A program made the position numbers and the translations under genes. 64,000 nt of DNA from JBBQZP01 sp038207585 (lineage in GTDB: Bacteria > Pseudomonadota > Alphaproteobacteria > Rhodobacterales > Rhodobacteraceae), in assembly GCA_038207585.1 (NCBI GenBank), contig JBBQZP010000016.1, positions 25,388-89,387 on the forward strand. The letters are read 5' to 3'. This document shows, piece by piece, positions 25,853-34,840 of the stretch (positions are counted from its first letter, which is position 1; every line of letters begins with the position of its first letter). The notes beneath the pieces were generated by a model. That model saw nothing but the letters and a program-made list of their open reading frames with translations. It was not told where the DNA came from and made no database searches.

Positions 25853-27178
25853 TCAATAGCGTGTTTTACCCGGAACCCAGTCGGTGCCCGCAATCGGCAC
25901 GCCGGCCATTGCGGCAGACTCGACCGTCAGCGCGCACAGGTCTTCGGGTTCCAGATTGTGCAGGTGGTTCTTGCCGCAGGCGCGGGCGATCGTCTGCGCC
26001 TCCAGCGTCATGACCTTGAGATAGTTTTTCAGCCGCCGCCCGCCCAGAATCGGATCAAACCGCCCGGAAAGTTCGGGGTCCTGCGTGGTGATGCCCGCCG
26101 GGTCGCGGCCTTCGTGCCAGTCGTCATAGGCCCCCGCCGTTGTGCCCAGCTTGTTATATTCGGCCTCCCACACCGGGTCATTGTCGCCAAGGGCGATCAA
26201 TGCGGCGGTGCCGATCGCCACGGCATCGGCACCAAGGGCCAAAGCTTTCGCCACATCGGCCCCGGTGCGAATACCGCCCGACACGATCAGTTGCACCTCG
26301 CGGTGCAGGCCAAGGTCCTGCAGTGCGCGCACGGCTTGCGGGATGCAGGCAAGGATCGGCATGCCGACGTTTTCGATGAACACATCCTGCGTCGCCGCCG
26401 TGCCGCCCTGCATCCCGTCCAGCACGACCACATCCGCACCGGCCTTTACCGCAAGGGCTGTGTCATAATAGGGCCGCGCGCCGCCGATCTTGATGTAGAT
26501 CGGTTTTTCCCAATTGGTGATCTCGCGAATTTCCAGGATCTTGATCTCCAGATCATCGGGGCCGGTCCAGTCGGGGTGGCGGCAAGCAGAGCGTTGATCG
26601 ATCCCCTTGGGCAGGTTGCGCATGGCAGCCACGCGGTCGCTGATTTTCTGGCCCAAAAGCATGCCGCCGCCGCCGGGTTTGGCACCTTGGCCGACCACGA
26701 TTTCAATCGCATCGGCGCGGCGCAGATCGTCGGGGTTCATGCCGTAGCGGCTGGGAAGGTATTGATAGACAAGCGTTTTGGAATGGCCACGTTCTTCCTC
26801 GGTCATGCCGCCGTCGCCGGTGGTGGTGGACGTGCCAGCGGCCGATGCGCCGCGCCCCAAAGCCTCTTTCGCGGGGCCGGACAGTGCGCCAAACGACATG
26901 CCCGCGATGGTCACGGGGATATCAAGGTGAATGGGTTTGGAGGCAAAGCGCGTGCCAAGCCAGAGATCGGTTGCGCATTTCTCGCGGTAGCCTTCCAGCG
27001 GATAGCGGCTGATCGAGGCCCCGAGGAACAGCAGGTCGTCGAAATGCGGCAGGCGGCGTTTGGAGCCTCCGCCGCGAATGTCATAGATGCCGGTGGCCGC
27101 CGCGCGGCGGATTTCGGCGTTCACGTCGTTGGAAAAGGTCCAGCTTTGCTTGGGCGGCGTGTGGGGGAAATCTGTCAT
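25853..27178 (-). CDS. mgsC: N-methylglutamate synthase subunit C (glutamate synthase-like, FMN-binding)
   Basis: A 441-residue protein homologous to the FMN/Fe-S central domain of glutamate synthase. Motifs include MSFGALSGPAKEALGRGA, GQGAKPGGGGMLLG, KIGGARP, VVLDGMQGGTAAT and GGIRTGADVAKALALGADA. With MgsA and MgsB it makes N-methylglutamate from methylamine or gamma-glutamylmethylamide. It follows mgsB by 7 bases. Confidence 0.92.
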   Translation of the reverse strand: MTDFPHTPPKQSWTFSNDVNAEIRRAAATGIYDIRGGGSKRRLPHFDDLLFLGASISRYPLEGYREKCATDLWLGTRFASKPIHLDIPVTIAGMSFGALSGPAKEALGRGASAAGTSTTTGDGGMTEEERGHSKTLVYQYLPSRYGMNPDDLRRADAIEIVVGQGAKPGGGGMLLGQKISDRVAAMRNLPKGIDQRSACRHPDWTGPDDLEIKILEIREITNWEKPIYIKIGGARPYYDTALAVKAGADVVVLDGMQGGTAATQDVFIENVGMPILACIPQAVRALQDLGLHREVQLIVSGGIRTGADVAKALALGADAVAIGTAALIALGDNDPVWEAEYNKLGTTAGAYDDWHEGRDPAGITTQDPELSGRFDPILGGRRLKNYLKVMTLEAQTIARACGKNHLHNLEPEDLCALTVESAAMAGVPIAGTDWVPGKTRY

Positions 27179-27185
27179 GGATGCC

Positions 27186-27875
27186 TCAGTAGGATGCCGC
27201 GTTGTCGACGTTGAAGGTATAAAGCGTGCGGGCCGAGCCGTAGCGCTTGAAGTCCGTAGGTTTGGCCAGATGATCGGCCTCGCCGCGCTTCAGAAGGTCG
27301 GCCAGAAGCGCCAGATGTTCGGGCCGCATCTCTTTTTCAATGCAATCGGCACCAAGGCTTTTAACCGACCCGCGCACGAAAAGCCGCGCCTCGTACAGGC
27401 TGTCGCCCAAGGCATCGCCCGCATCGCCCAGCACAACCATCGTGCCTGATTGCGCCATAAAGGCCGACATATGGCCGATGTTGCCATGCACCACGATCTC
27501 GATCCCCTTCATCGAGATGCCGCAGCGGCTCGACGCATTGCCCTTGATCACCAAAAGCCCGCCATTGCCGGTGGCCCCGGCATACTGGCTGGCGTCGCCG
27601 TCGATGATCACCGACCCCGACATCATGTTTTCGGCCACCCCCGGCCCAGCCGAGCCCTTGACGCGGATCGTTGCCTGCTTGTTCATGCCCGCGCAATAAT
27701 ACCCGGTCGAGCCGCGCACGGTGATATCCACCGGCGCATCCACGCCCACGGCAATGGCGTGGCTACCCTTGGGGTTTATCACCTCCCACGCGGTTTCGTT
27801 GGTCTGGCCCTTCAGCGCGTGAAGGGTCTTGTTCAGGGCGCGCAATCCCTGCGCTTCAAGGTCAAAGGTCTGCAT
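27186..27875 (-). CDS. mgsB: N-methylglutamate synthase subunit B (GXGXG domain)
   Basis: A 229-residue protein matching the beta-helical GXGXG C-terminal domain of glutamate synthase, with repeated Gly-rich turns (GSTGYYCAGMNKQATIRVKG, GDASQYAGATGNGGLLVIKG, HGNIGHMSAFMAQSGTMVVL). It is the structural subunit of the N-methylglutamate synthase complex. Its start overlaps the mgsA stop as TGATG. Confidence 0.91.
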   Translation of the reverse strand: MQTFDLEAQGLRALNKTLHALKGQTNETAWEVINPKGSHAIAVGVDAPVDITVRGSTGYYCAGMNKQATIRVKGSAGPGVAENMMSGSVIIDGDASQYAGATGNGGLLVIKGNASSRCGISMKGIEIVVHGNIGHMSAFMAQSGTMVVLGDAGDALGDSLYEARLFVRGSVKSLGADCIEKEMRPEHLALLADLLKRGEADHLAKPTDFKRYGSARTLYTFNVDNAASY

Positions 27876-28771
27876 CAGCGTTCCCAGAAATAGACAGTGG
27901 CAGGTTCAGGTTCCCACACCCGAGCAGTCTCGATGCCGGGCAGGTTGACCATGGCGCGGTATTCCGACCCGAAGGCGACGTATTGATCGGTTTCGGTCAT
28001 GACGGCGGGCTTGCAGGCGATGGGGTCACGCACCACGCCAAAGCCATTTTTCGTGCCGACGACAAAGGTGAAAAAACCGTCAAGGTCGGTCAGCGTCGCC
28101 TCCATCGCCTCGCCCAGCTTCGCGCCCGTCTCCAGTTTGTGGCTGATGAAAGCGGCGGCAACCTCGGTGTCATTTTCCGTCTCGAACGTCATGCCCGCGC
28201 GTTTCAGGGTGCGGCGTACCGAATTGTGGTTCGACAGCGACCCGTTGTGGACAAGGCACTGGTCGGGTCCCGTTGAAAACGGATGCGCTCCCATCGTGGT
28301 GACCGCTGATTCTGTGGCCATCCGGGTGTGGCCGATGCCATGTGTGCCCGTCATTTTGGCCAGATCAAAGCGGGCTGCCACATCTTTGGGCAAACCCACT
28401 TCCTTGTAAATCTCGATCCCTTCACCCGCGCTCATAACCTTGGCGTCGGGGCGCAGGGTTCGGATCGCCGCGCGCGCCGCATCAAGGGCCGTTGCGGGAA
28501 CGTCCAGCACGATATGCGTATCCTTGATTTCAGCCTTGATTTCTGCTTCAAGAAATTTCTCAAGGTCAGCTTTCAAGTCTTTGAAATCGTGCGCTGGATC
28601 GGCGGATTGAACGGTAAGTTTGGCGCGGCCTTGCGCGGGGCGGCCATAGATCGCGATGCCCGCACTGTCCGGCCCGCGATCGGTCATCGTGATCAGCATA
28701 TCCGTCAGCATCGCGCCAAGATGCGGCTCCAGCTTTGGATCTTTAAGGAACAGTCCGACGATACCACACAT
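27875..28771 (-). CDS. mgsA: N-methylglutamate synthase subunit A (class II glutamine amidotransferase domain)
   Basis: A 298-residue amidotransferase. Starting at ATG 28771 puts Cys2 in MCGIVGLFLK, the N-terminal nucleophile exposed by Met removal. Further family motifs are MTDRGPDSAGIAIYG, GHTRMATESAVT and VHNGSLSNHNS. It supplies the amidotransferase half-reaction of N-methylglutamate synthase. It is the first gene of the mgsABC-gmaS operon, divergent from an APC permease gene. Confidence 0.92.
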   Translation of the reverse strand: MCGIVGLFLKDPKLEPHLGAMLTDMLITMTDRGPDSAGIAIYGRPAQGRAKLTVQSADPAHDFKDLKADLEKFLEAEIKAEIKDTHIVLDVPATALDAARAAIRTLRPDAKVMSAGEGIEIYKEVGLPKDVAARFDLAKMTGTHGIGHTRMATESAVTTMGAHPFSTGPDQCLVHNGSLSNHNSVRRTLKRAGMTFETENDTEVAAAFISHKLETGAKLGEAMEATLTDLDGFFTFVVGTKNGFGVVRDPIACKPAVMTETDQYVAFGSEYRAMVNLPGIETARVWEPEPATVYFWER

Positions 28772-28920
28772 AGCCATCATCCTTTGCAGCTTGCGACTCA
28801 ACGCTAGCATTGAAGAACGCGGCACTCAACTGGCAAGAAACAAATTTCACCCGAAGGCAAAGATACGCCGCGCCCTACATGACCTACGGTAAAATAATTT
28901 TCACCTGTATAAAAATTTCG

Positions 28921-28993
28921 TTGACACTTGATCCGACTGCGTCAAGCTGACGCACGGCCGCGGCATGAGGACATACCGCGGTCTGCCGCGGCA
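28921..28993. promoter_or_regulatory. Symmetric elements in the mgsA/permease divergent control region
   Basis: The 288-base divergent gap contains TTGACA (28921-28926), the inverted repeat GCGTCA-AGC-TGACGC (28939-28953) and three CCGCGG palindromes (28958, 28976 and 28986), two of them inside identical GCCGCGGCA words. AT-rich DNA lies on the mgsA side. Such symmetry between divergent catabolic genes suggests binding of a regulator, but no site can be assigned to a protein. Confidence 0.35.
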
Positions 28994-29059
28994 CTCGCGC
29001 CGCGCACCAACGACCGGACAACCGGCGCAATCTCAACAGGGACCAGGGAGTTTTCAGCA

Positions 29060-30766
29060 ATGCCTACCGATATACCTTCACATACCACCGCGGGCGACGT
29101 GCCCGGCGGGTTGCTCCGCGCGCTGGACTGGCGCGGCGCGTTTTGGGTGGCCGCAGGCGTGCCGCCGCTGGTGCTGTTTTCCATCGGTGGCATTGCGGGG
29201 GTGGCGGGGAAGGCGGCGTTTGTCGTCTGGATCTTGTCTATGATCATGGGTTTCCTGCAAAGCTTCACCTATGCCGAAATGGCAGGCATGTTCGGTAACA
29301 AGGCAGGCGGCACGTCTGTCTATGGGGCCACCGCGTGGCTGCGCTATTCCAAGATCATCGCGCCGCTGTCGGTGTGGTGCAACTGGTTCGCCTGGTCGCC
29401 GGTGCTGTCGCTGGGTTGTGCGATTGCGGCGGGTTACGTGCTGAACGCGCTTTACCCCATTCCAGCAGCGGATTCGCAGATGGTGCTGGAGTGGCTGGCC
29501 GCCAACGCCGGCAAAACCGCCGAGGATGCCGTTGCCGCCCTGACCCCCGCCATACGCGGGTGGGAGGCGTTCAGCTTTGCCATTCCCGGCCTTGGAAACC
29601 TGCATTTCAACGCAACCTTCGGGATCGGCGCGGTTCTGATGCTGATCATCCTTGCGATCCAGCATCGCGGCATCGCCTCGACCGCGTCGGCGCAGAAATG
29701 GCTGGCGATCATCGTGCTGGTGCCCTTGCTGCTGGTGGGCCTTGTGCCGATCTTTACGGGTGCCATCATCAGCGCCAATGTGACCGCAATCGTGCCGCCC
29801 ACTTTCGCCTATTCCGGCGTGGATGGCACATGGAACCTTGGCGGCTGGACGCTGTTTCTGGGGGCGATGTATATCGCGGCCTGGTCTACCTATGGGTTCG
29901 AGACAGCCGTCTGCTATACGCGAGAGTTGAAGAACCCCGCGACTGATACCTTCAAGGCGATCTTCTTTTCGGGGCTTTTGTGCTGTGTGTTCTTCTTCCT
30001 GATACCCTATTCGTTTCAAGGTGTTCTGGGCCAGACCGGTATGCTGGCGCCGGGCATTGTCGACGGCACCGGCGTGGCCGAAGCACTGGGCGGCATCGCA
30101 GGCGGTGGCAAGATCATAAGCCAGATCTTCGTCATCCTGATGATTCTGGGCCTCTTCCTTGCGATCATGACCGCGATGGCCGGATCGTCGCGCACGCTCT
30201 ATCAGGGGTCGAAAGACGGCTGGCTGCCGAAATACCTGACCAACGTGAACAGCCACGGCGCGCCAAGCTCGGCGATGTGGACAGATTTCGGCTTCAACCT
30301 GTTCCTTCTGGCGCTGGCGTCGGATGCGGGCGGGTATTTCTACGTTTTGGCAATCTCGAACGTGGGCTACATCCTGTTCAACTTTCTGAACTTGAATGCG
30401 GGCTGGATTCACCGAATCGATTCGGGGCATATCGCGCGGCCGTGGAAGGCCCCGACGGCGCTGATCGGGATCAACACGGTTCTCGCCTTTGTGAACGCGC
30501 TGTTCCTTGGTGCCGGGGCCAAGGTCTGGGGCTATTCCAACGCGCTCTGGGCCGGGTTGATCTTCGCCGCGCTGATCATTCCGGTGTTCTGGTTCCGCCA
30601 TTACCTGCAGGACGGCGGCAAGTTTCCCGTCGGCGCGCTGGAGGAGTTGGGCCTGTCCGAGGGCGACATGGGCGAACGCAAGGCCGGGGTGCTGCCCTAT
30701 TTGGCGTTGGCTGCGGGGGCGGCGGTCGTGCTTTGGGCGAACTGGTTCTTCGTGCTTCCGACCTGA
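29060..30766 (+). CDS. APC superfamily amino acid/amine permease
   Basis: A 568-residue integral membrane transporter with about 12 or more hydrophobic segments. N-terminal APC features are GGIAGVAGKAAFVVWILSMI and FTYAEMAGMFGNKAGGTSVY; SSRTLYQGSKDGWLPKYL is a typical APC loop. Its position between mgs/gmaS and dmmDABC suggests uptake of a methylated amine or an N-methylated amino acid. The start at ATG 29060 has a GGGAG site ten bases upstream. The substrate is inferred from context. Confidence 0.88.
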   Translation: MPTDIPSHTTAGDVPGGLLRALDWRGAFWVAAGVPPLVLFSIGGIAGVAGKAAFVVWILSMIMGFLQSFTYAEMAGMFGNKAGGTSVYGATAWLRYSKIIAPLSVWCNWFAWSPVLSLGCAIAAGYVLNALYPIPAADSQMVLEWLAANAGKTAEDAVAALTPAIRGWEAFSFAIPGLGNLHFNATFGIGAVLMLIILAIQHRGIASTASAQKWLAIIVLVPLLLVGLVPIFTGAIISANVTAIVPPTFAYSGVDGTWNLGGWTLFLGAMYIAAWSTYGFETAVCYTRELKNPATDTFKAIFFSGLLCCVFFFLIPYSFQGVLGQTGMLAPGIVDGTGVAEALGGIAGGGKIISQIFVILMILGLFLAIMTAMAGSSRTLYQGSKDGWLPKYLTNVNSHGAPSSAMWTDFGFNLFLLALASDAGGYFYVLAISNVGYILFNFLNLNAGWIHRIDSGHIARPWKAPTALIGINTVLAFVNALFLGAGAKVWGYSNALWAGLIFAALIIPVFWFRHYLQDGGKFPVGALEELGLSEGDMGERKAGVLPYLALAAGAAVVLWANWFFVLPT

Positions 30767-30775
30767 CTTCTGGCT

Positions 30776-30797
30776 GGGGCGGCGACTTCGCCGCCCC
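30776..30797 (+). terminator. Hairpin after the permease gene
   Basis: A near-perfect GC stem (GGGGCGGC with GCCGCCCC) begins ten bases after the permease stop. No T-run follows directly. It may end or attenuate permease transcription before the dmm operon. Confidence 0.45.
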
Positions 30798-30802
30798 TCC
30801 TC

Positions 30803-30837
30803 GCAAGGCAAAAGTTACCTTGCAGGAAAACTTTTTG
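30803..30837 (+). promoter_or_regulatory. Overlapping alternative hairpins upstream of dmmD
   Basis: GCAAGG (30803-30808) can pair with CCTTGC (30818-30823). Alternatively AAAAGTT (about 30810-30816) can pair with AACTTTT further on, which ends in a T-run. The two structures exclude each other, as in attenuators. The second stem is AT-rich and weak, so this is a suggestion only. Confidence 0.25.
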
Positions 30838-30911
30838 CACATCAATGTTGCTTTTGCGCGCCATTGCTTTCAGACTTCACCGCAAACGCATTGCTTTGAC
30901 AGGGGACCGCC

Positions 30912-32048
30912 ATGACCAATTCCTGGAGATTTTCCACCCTCGCCGACCGCCACCGCGCGCTGGGATCGACCCTTGAGGATTGGAGCGGGATGGGCACCGC
31001 CTGGTCCTATGCCAAGGGCGATCCGACTGCCGAATATCTGGCCATCCGCACCAAGGCCGGGCTGATGGATGTGTCGGGGCTGAAAAAGGTGCATATCACC
31101 GGACCGGCCGCGAGCCACGTGCTCGAACGCGCGACGACGCGGAACATGGAAAAGCTGATGCCGGGGCGGTCGGTCTACGCCACAATGCTGAATGACGCGG
31201 GCAAGTTCATCGACGATTGCGTGATCTACCGCACCGGCCCGAACGCCTTCATGGTGGTGCACGGATCAGGCGGCGCGCATGAGCAACTGACGATGGCCGC
31301 GACGGGCCGCGATGTGGCGGTGCGCTTTGACGACAACCTGCACGACCTGTCGCTGCAAGGGCCGCTGGCGGTGGACTGTCTGGAAAAGCACATTCCCGGC
31401 GTGCGCGATCTGGCCTATTTCAATCATCTGCAAACTTCGCTTTTCGGCAAGCCGATCATGTTGTCGCGTACCGGCTACACCGGCGAGCGCGGCTATGAGA
31501 TTTTCTGCCGCGGCCAGGACGCGCCGATGATCTGGGACCGGATTCTGGACGAGGGCAAAGATCTGGGCATCATCCCCTGCCGCTTCACCACGCTGGATCT
31601 GCTACGCACCGAAAGCTATCTGCTGTTCTTCCCCTTCGACAACTCCGAGATGTATCCCTTTGCGGATGAAGGCCCCGGCGATACCCTTTGGGAACTTGGC
31701 CTTGATTTCACCGTCTCGCCCGGCAAGACCGGGTTTCGCGGGGCCGAGGAACACTACCGCCTGAAAGGGCGCGAGCGGTTCAAGATCTGGGGATTGGTGC
31801 TGGACGGCGATGTGCCCGCCGACAATGGCGCACCCGTGTTGCAGGCCGGCAAACAGGTCGGCGTCGTGACCCAAGGCATGTATTCGCCGCTGAACAAGCA
31901 CAACATCGCCATCGCCCGCGTGCCGGTTGCCTGCGCCAACAATGACACGAAACTGATCGTGCGCTCGGAACAAAAGGATATCGCTGCCACCACCCATTCG
32001 ATGCCGTTCTATGATATCGAGAAGAAACGCCGTACGGCGAAGGGTTGA
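30912..32048 (+). CDS. dmmD: Dimethylamine monooxygenase-associated GcvT-like protein DmmD
   Basis: A 378-residue aminomethyltransferase-fold (GcvT-like) protein with LMDVSGLKKVHITGPAAS, LSLQGPLAVDCLEKH and RTGYTGERGYEIFCRG. The family binds tetrahydrofolate, so DmmD probably captures formaldehyde released by DMA demethylation. It is about the same length as the GcvT-like C-terminal half of Tdm encoded nearby. A true glycine cleavage T protein is unlikely because no gcvH or gcvP genes are present and dmmABC follows. Confidence 0.88.
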   Translation: MTNSWRFSTLADRHRALGSTLEDWSGMGTAWSYAKGDPTAEYLAIRTKAGLMDVSGLKKVHITGPAASHVLERATTRNMEKLMPGRSVYATMLNDAGKFIDDCVIYRTGPNAFMVVHGSGGAHEQLTMAATGRDVAVRFDDNLHDLSLQGPLAVDCLEKHIPGVRDLAYFNHLQTSLFGKPIMLSRTGYTGERGYEIFCRGQDAPMIWDRILDEGKDLGIIPCRFTTLDLLRTESYLLFFPFDNSEMYPFADEGPGDTLWELGLDFTVSPGKTGFRGAEEHYRLKGRERFKIWGLVLDGDVPADNGAPVLQAGKQVGVVTQGMYSPLNKHNIAIARVPVACANNDTKLIVRSEQKDIAATTHSMPFYDIEKKRRTAKG

Positions 32049-32056
32049 CTGGCATG

Positions 32057-32145
32057 GCTTTCATTTTGACACAAATATCCGCGCCGCAGGCATTGATGTC
32101 TGCCCAAAGAGCCTGCGGCGCGAGTATTTTTGCAAAAATGAAGTC
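32057..32145. repeat. Dispersed hairpin repeat, copy 2 (between dmmD and dmmA)
   Basis: The element shares GCTTTCATTTTGAC, CAAATATCC, a central stem (32081-32091 with 32111-32121) and the terminal palindrome ATTTTTGCAAAAAT (32126-32139) plus GAAGTC with copy 1 at 24296-24472. Here it separates dmmD from dmmABC within one operon, where it could cause partial termination or protect the mRNA. Confidence 0.7.
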
Positions 32146-32169
32146 CACAGGCGCAAGAGGGGCGGCAAG

Positions 32170-32787
32170 GTGAAGACGGTGTTCGAGCCTTCGATCAAAT
32201 CCCGCCCGGTTTACGGCGAGTTGGAACCGCGCGCTGGGTCGGCGCATCTGGTTCTGGCGGATGGCGACGGAGCGGGGGCGGTAATTGATCTGCTGGCCCG
32301 CACCGGCTCTGCCGCGGCCTGCGCGCTGGCAAACATGCATATCATCTACATTCCCGGACCCGACGGGGTTGACCAGTTTGCCAAACTGCAGGCGCTTGGG
32401 GCTGCGCAGTGCCACCGCGCGCCCAGTTTCGCGGCCGCCTTGCCCCGCTTGCGCCGGGTATTGCAGGACGCGCATATGGGGATGCAGATCTATCTTGCTG
32501 GGACCGAAGGTCTGATGGGGCAGGGCCAGGCAGAGGTGATGGCCGCAGGCTTGCCGCACACAGCCCTGCAGATGGAACATCGCGGCCCCACCCTGCGCCG
32601 CGTCCAATGTGTGCATTGCAAGGGCATCACCGAAAATGTGGCGACGGACCCGTTTGAATGCACGCATTGCGGGCTTAACCTCTTTGTGCGCGACCATTAC
32701 TCGCGCCGGATCGCGGCCTTTCAGGGCGTGAACATCGACGCCGAAGAGCCGGGCAATGTGCCCCCGCCCGTGGTGCGCTTTCGATGA
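32170..32787 (+). CDS. dmmA: Dimethylamine monooxygenase subunit DmmA
   Basis: A 205-residue protein whose C-terminus holds two cysteine pairs, CVHCKGITE and CTHCGLNLFV, forming a zinc-ribbon/rubredoxin-like metal site. The N-terminal part is hydrophobic and Rossmann-like (VLADGDGAGAVIDLLAR). It matches the small DmmA subunit of dimethylamine monooxygenase. GTG 32170 is the best start, preceded by a GAGGGG run. The stop overlaps the dmmB start as ATGA. The operon order D-A-B-C supports the call. Confidence 0.85.
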   Translation: MKTVFEPSIKSRPVYGELEPRAGSAHLVLADGDGAGAVIDLLARTGSAAACALANMHIIYIPGPDGVDQFAKLQALGAAQCHRAPSFAAALPRLRRVLQDAHMGMQIYLAGTEGLMGQGQAEVMAAGLPHTALQMEHRGPTLRRVQCVHCKGITENVATDPFECTHCGLNLFVRDHYSRRIAAFQGVNIDAEEPGNVPPPVVRFR

Positions 32788-33746
32788 GCGGGGGAGCGAA
32801 AATCGCGGTGCGGGTGGCGGCTGTTACCCCTGTGAACGATCTGGTCAGCCGGTTTCGGTTCGTGCGCCGCGATGGTGGCGCGATGCCTGCATTTTCCGGT
32901 GGCGCACACACGGTTGTGGAGATGGACGATGCGGGCTGCCGCCGGATGAACCCCTATTCGCTGATGTCGGACCCTGCTGATACCTCGGGCTATGAAATTT
33001 CCGTGCGCCGCGATGACGTGGGGCGGGGCGGGTCGCTGTTTTTGCACCGGCAGGTCAAGCCGGGGATGGAGATGGTTATCTCCAACCCCGTCAACCTGTT
33101 CGCGCTGGATTTGCGGGCAAAGAAGCACCTGATGATCGCAGGTGGCATCGGGATCACGCCTTTCATTGCGCAAATGGCGCAACTTGCCGCGATGGGCGGG
33201 CGGTTCGAGTTGCACTATGCCTGCCGCAGCGAAGCGGTGGCGACCTATGCCAGCGATCTTGCCGCGCGCCACGGAGGGCGGGTGCATGTTTATCTTGACG
33301 ATCAGGGGCAGGCGATGGATCTGCCGGGGCTTCTGGCTGGTCAGCCTCTGGGCACGCATCTTTACATCTGCGGCCCGAAACCGATGATCGACTGGGCGCG
33401 CGGCACGGCGGCCAAGGCGGGCTGGCCCAAGGCAGCCGTGCATCACGAGGAATTTCTGGCCCCCCCGGTGGGTGAGGCGTTCGAGGTGCAGCTTGCGGTG
33501 TCGGGCAAGACCGTCACCGTCGGCACGCACCAATCGCTTCTGGAGGCGATCGAGGCGGCGGGTGTCGATGCGCCCTACCTGTGCCGGGGTGGGGCTTGCG
33601 GGCAATGTGAAACCGGGGTCGTCGCCTGTGACGGCCAGCTTTTGCACAATGACCACTGGCTGACCGACGCCGAAAAGGCTGCGGGCGGCAAAATCATGCC
33701 TTGCGTGTCGCGCTTTGCAGGCGCGCGACTGGTGCTGGACAGATAG
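32784..33746 (+). CDS. dmmB: Dimethylamine monooxygenase reductase subunit DmmB
   Basis: A 320-residue oxygenase reductase. A ferredoxin-NADP reductase module (SLMSDPADTSGYEISVRRDD flavin region, LMIAGGIGITPFIAQM nucleotide region, YICGPKPMIDWA) is followed by a plant-type [2Fe-2S] domain with cysteines in LCRGGACGQCETG and a final IMPCVSR. It passes electrons from NAD(P)H to the oxygenase component. It overlaps dmmA by 4 bases and precedes dmmC by 9. Confidence 0.92.
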   Translation: MSGGAKIAVRVAAVTPVNDLVSRFRFVRRDGGAMPAFSGGAHTVVEMDDAGCRRMNPYSLMSDPADTSGYEISVRRDDVGRGGSLFLHRQVKPGMEMVISNPVNLFALDLRAKKHLMIAGGIGITPFIAQMAQLAAMGGRFELHYACRSEAVATYASDLAARHGGRVHVYLDDQGQAMDLPGLLAGQPLGTHLYICGPKPMIDWARGTAAKAGWPKAAVHHEEFLAPPVGEAFEVQLAVSGKTVTVGTHQSLLEAIEAAGVDAPYLCRGGACGQCETGVVACDGQLLHNDHWLTDAEKAAGGKIMPCVSRFAGARLVLDR

Positions 33747-33755
33747 GGGAACGCG

Positions 33756-34799
33756 ATGGGGCTGGAGTTCAAGGACGAGACGTTTCGCGGTGATTTCACA
33801 TTCTCGAATTCGCCCGCCGCGATTGCGCGTTTTCCGTTTCCGTTCGACCGCGACGACTACATGTATGCGGTCAACATCGAGCCGCATGTGCCAAAGCGGG
33901 CGGGCTCGGTGTTCGAGCATCCGTTCGATGTGGATGAGCATTACGTCGCCGAAATGCGCGACCGGGCGATGGTTCTGGCCGAGGACCCGCTGCGCTGCCA
34001 ATCCCTGCCGCACATGACGCTGGCGGGCTGGGATCTGCTTGAGTTGATCATGGAGGCCAAGGCGCGCGATTATCCGCAGTGGTTTTCGCTGACAAAGGAC
34101 GGCAACCGCTGGCATTGGGTCAACCGGCCTTTGGGCATTGATCAGCACTTTACCTTCATGGACGAATCAACGCTGCCGCACGGCCCGATGGAATACATCA
34201 CGCGCCAGACGCAGGGTGATTTCACCCTGCAGGATCAGCGCGAGGACATGCTGTGGATGGATGCGGGCATGGTCACCACGCAGGCCGACTGGTCGCTTGA
34301 TTTCGACATCGGGATGAATTTCTACGAATGGCACGCCCCGGTGCCGTTGGCGCATGAGAAGGGCATCTTTGACCGGGCATTGAAATTCCTTCTGAACGTG
34401 CGGCACGGGGCACCGGCGCGGCGGTTCAACTGGACGATGACGGTGGACCCCTTGTTGGACACCAGCCCCGAAACCTATCCGGTCTGGGGGCCGACCCGCA
34501 CAACGATCACGCCGGAAAATCTGGGTCAGCGCATGCACTTGCGGGTGGAACTTCAGACGTTCTTCCGGCTGCCCCGGTCAAACGCGCTGGTCTTTCCGAT
34601 CCGCTGCTATCTGATCAAGTTTGACGAATTGGCCATCGTTCCCAAATGGGCGCGCCGTCTGCACCGGGTGATCCGCGATCTGCCGGTAGAGTTGTCGACC
34701 TACAAAGGGTTCGAGCGCAACCGCGCGATGATGGTGGATTGGCTGGCTGCGCGTGATGACGGCAGCGCAACCTCGCCCGGGTGGTGGCCCGAGGCGTGA
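33756..34799 (+). CDS. dmmC: Dimethylamine monooxygenase subunit DmmC (DUF3445, haem-dependent oxidative N-demethylase-like)
   Basis: A 347-residue DUF3445 protein, the family renamed for haem-dependent oxidative N-demethylase. Characteristic segments are FPFDRDDYMYAVNIEPHVPK, MTLAGWDLLELIMEAKARDY, HWVNRPLGIDQHFTF and TVDPLLDTSPETYPVWGPTR. It is taken as the catalytic component that oxidises dimethylamine to methylamine and formaldehyde. It ends the dmmDABC operon. Confidence 0.9.
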   Translation: MGLEFKDETFRGDFTFSNSPAAIARFPFPFDRDDYMYAVNIEPHVPKRAGSVFEHPFDVDEHYVAEMRDRAMVLAEDPLRCQSLPHMTLAGWDLLELIMEAKARDYPQWFSLTKDGNRWHWVNRPLGIDQHFTFMDESTLPHGPMEYITRQTQGDFTLQDQREDMLWMDAGMVTTQADWSLDFDIGMNFYEWHAPVPLAHEKGIFDRALKFLLNVRHGAPARRFNWTMTVDPLLDTSPETYPVWGPTRTTITPENLGQRMHLRVELQTFFRLPRSNALVFPIRCYLIKFDELAIVPKWARRLHRVIRDLPVELSTYKGFERNRAMMVDWLAARDDGSATSPGWWPEA

Positions 34800-34840
34800 A
34801 ACGGGCTTTTGCGGGACCATCGCATCGAACGTCTCTGGAC

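Noticed and set aside
30912..32048. Glycine cleavage T protein
   Set aside because: No gcvH or gcvP is adjacent and the gene leads the dmmDABC operon.
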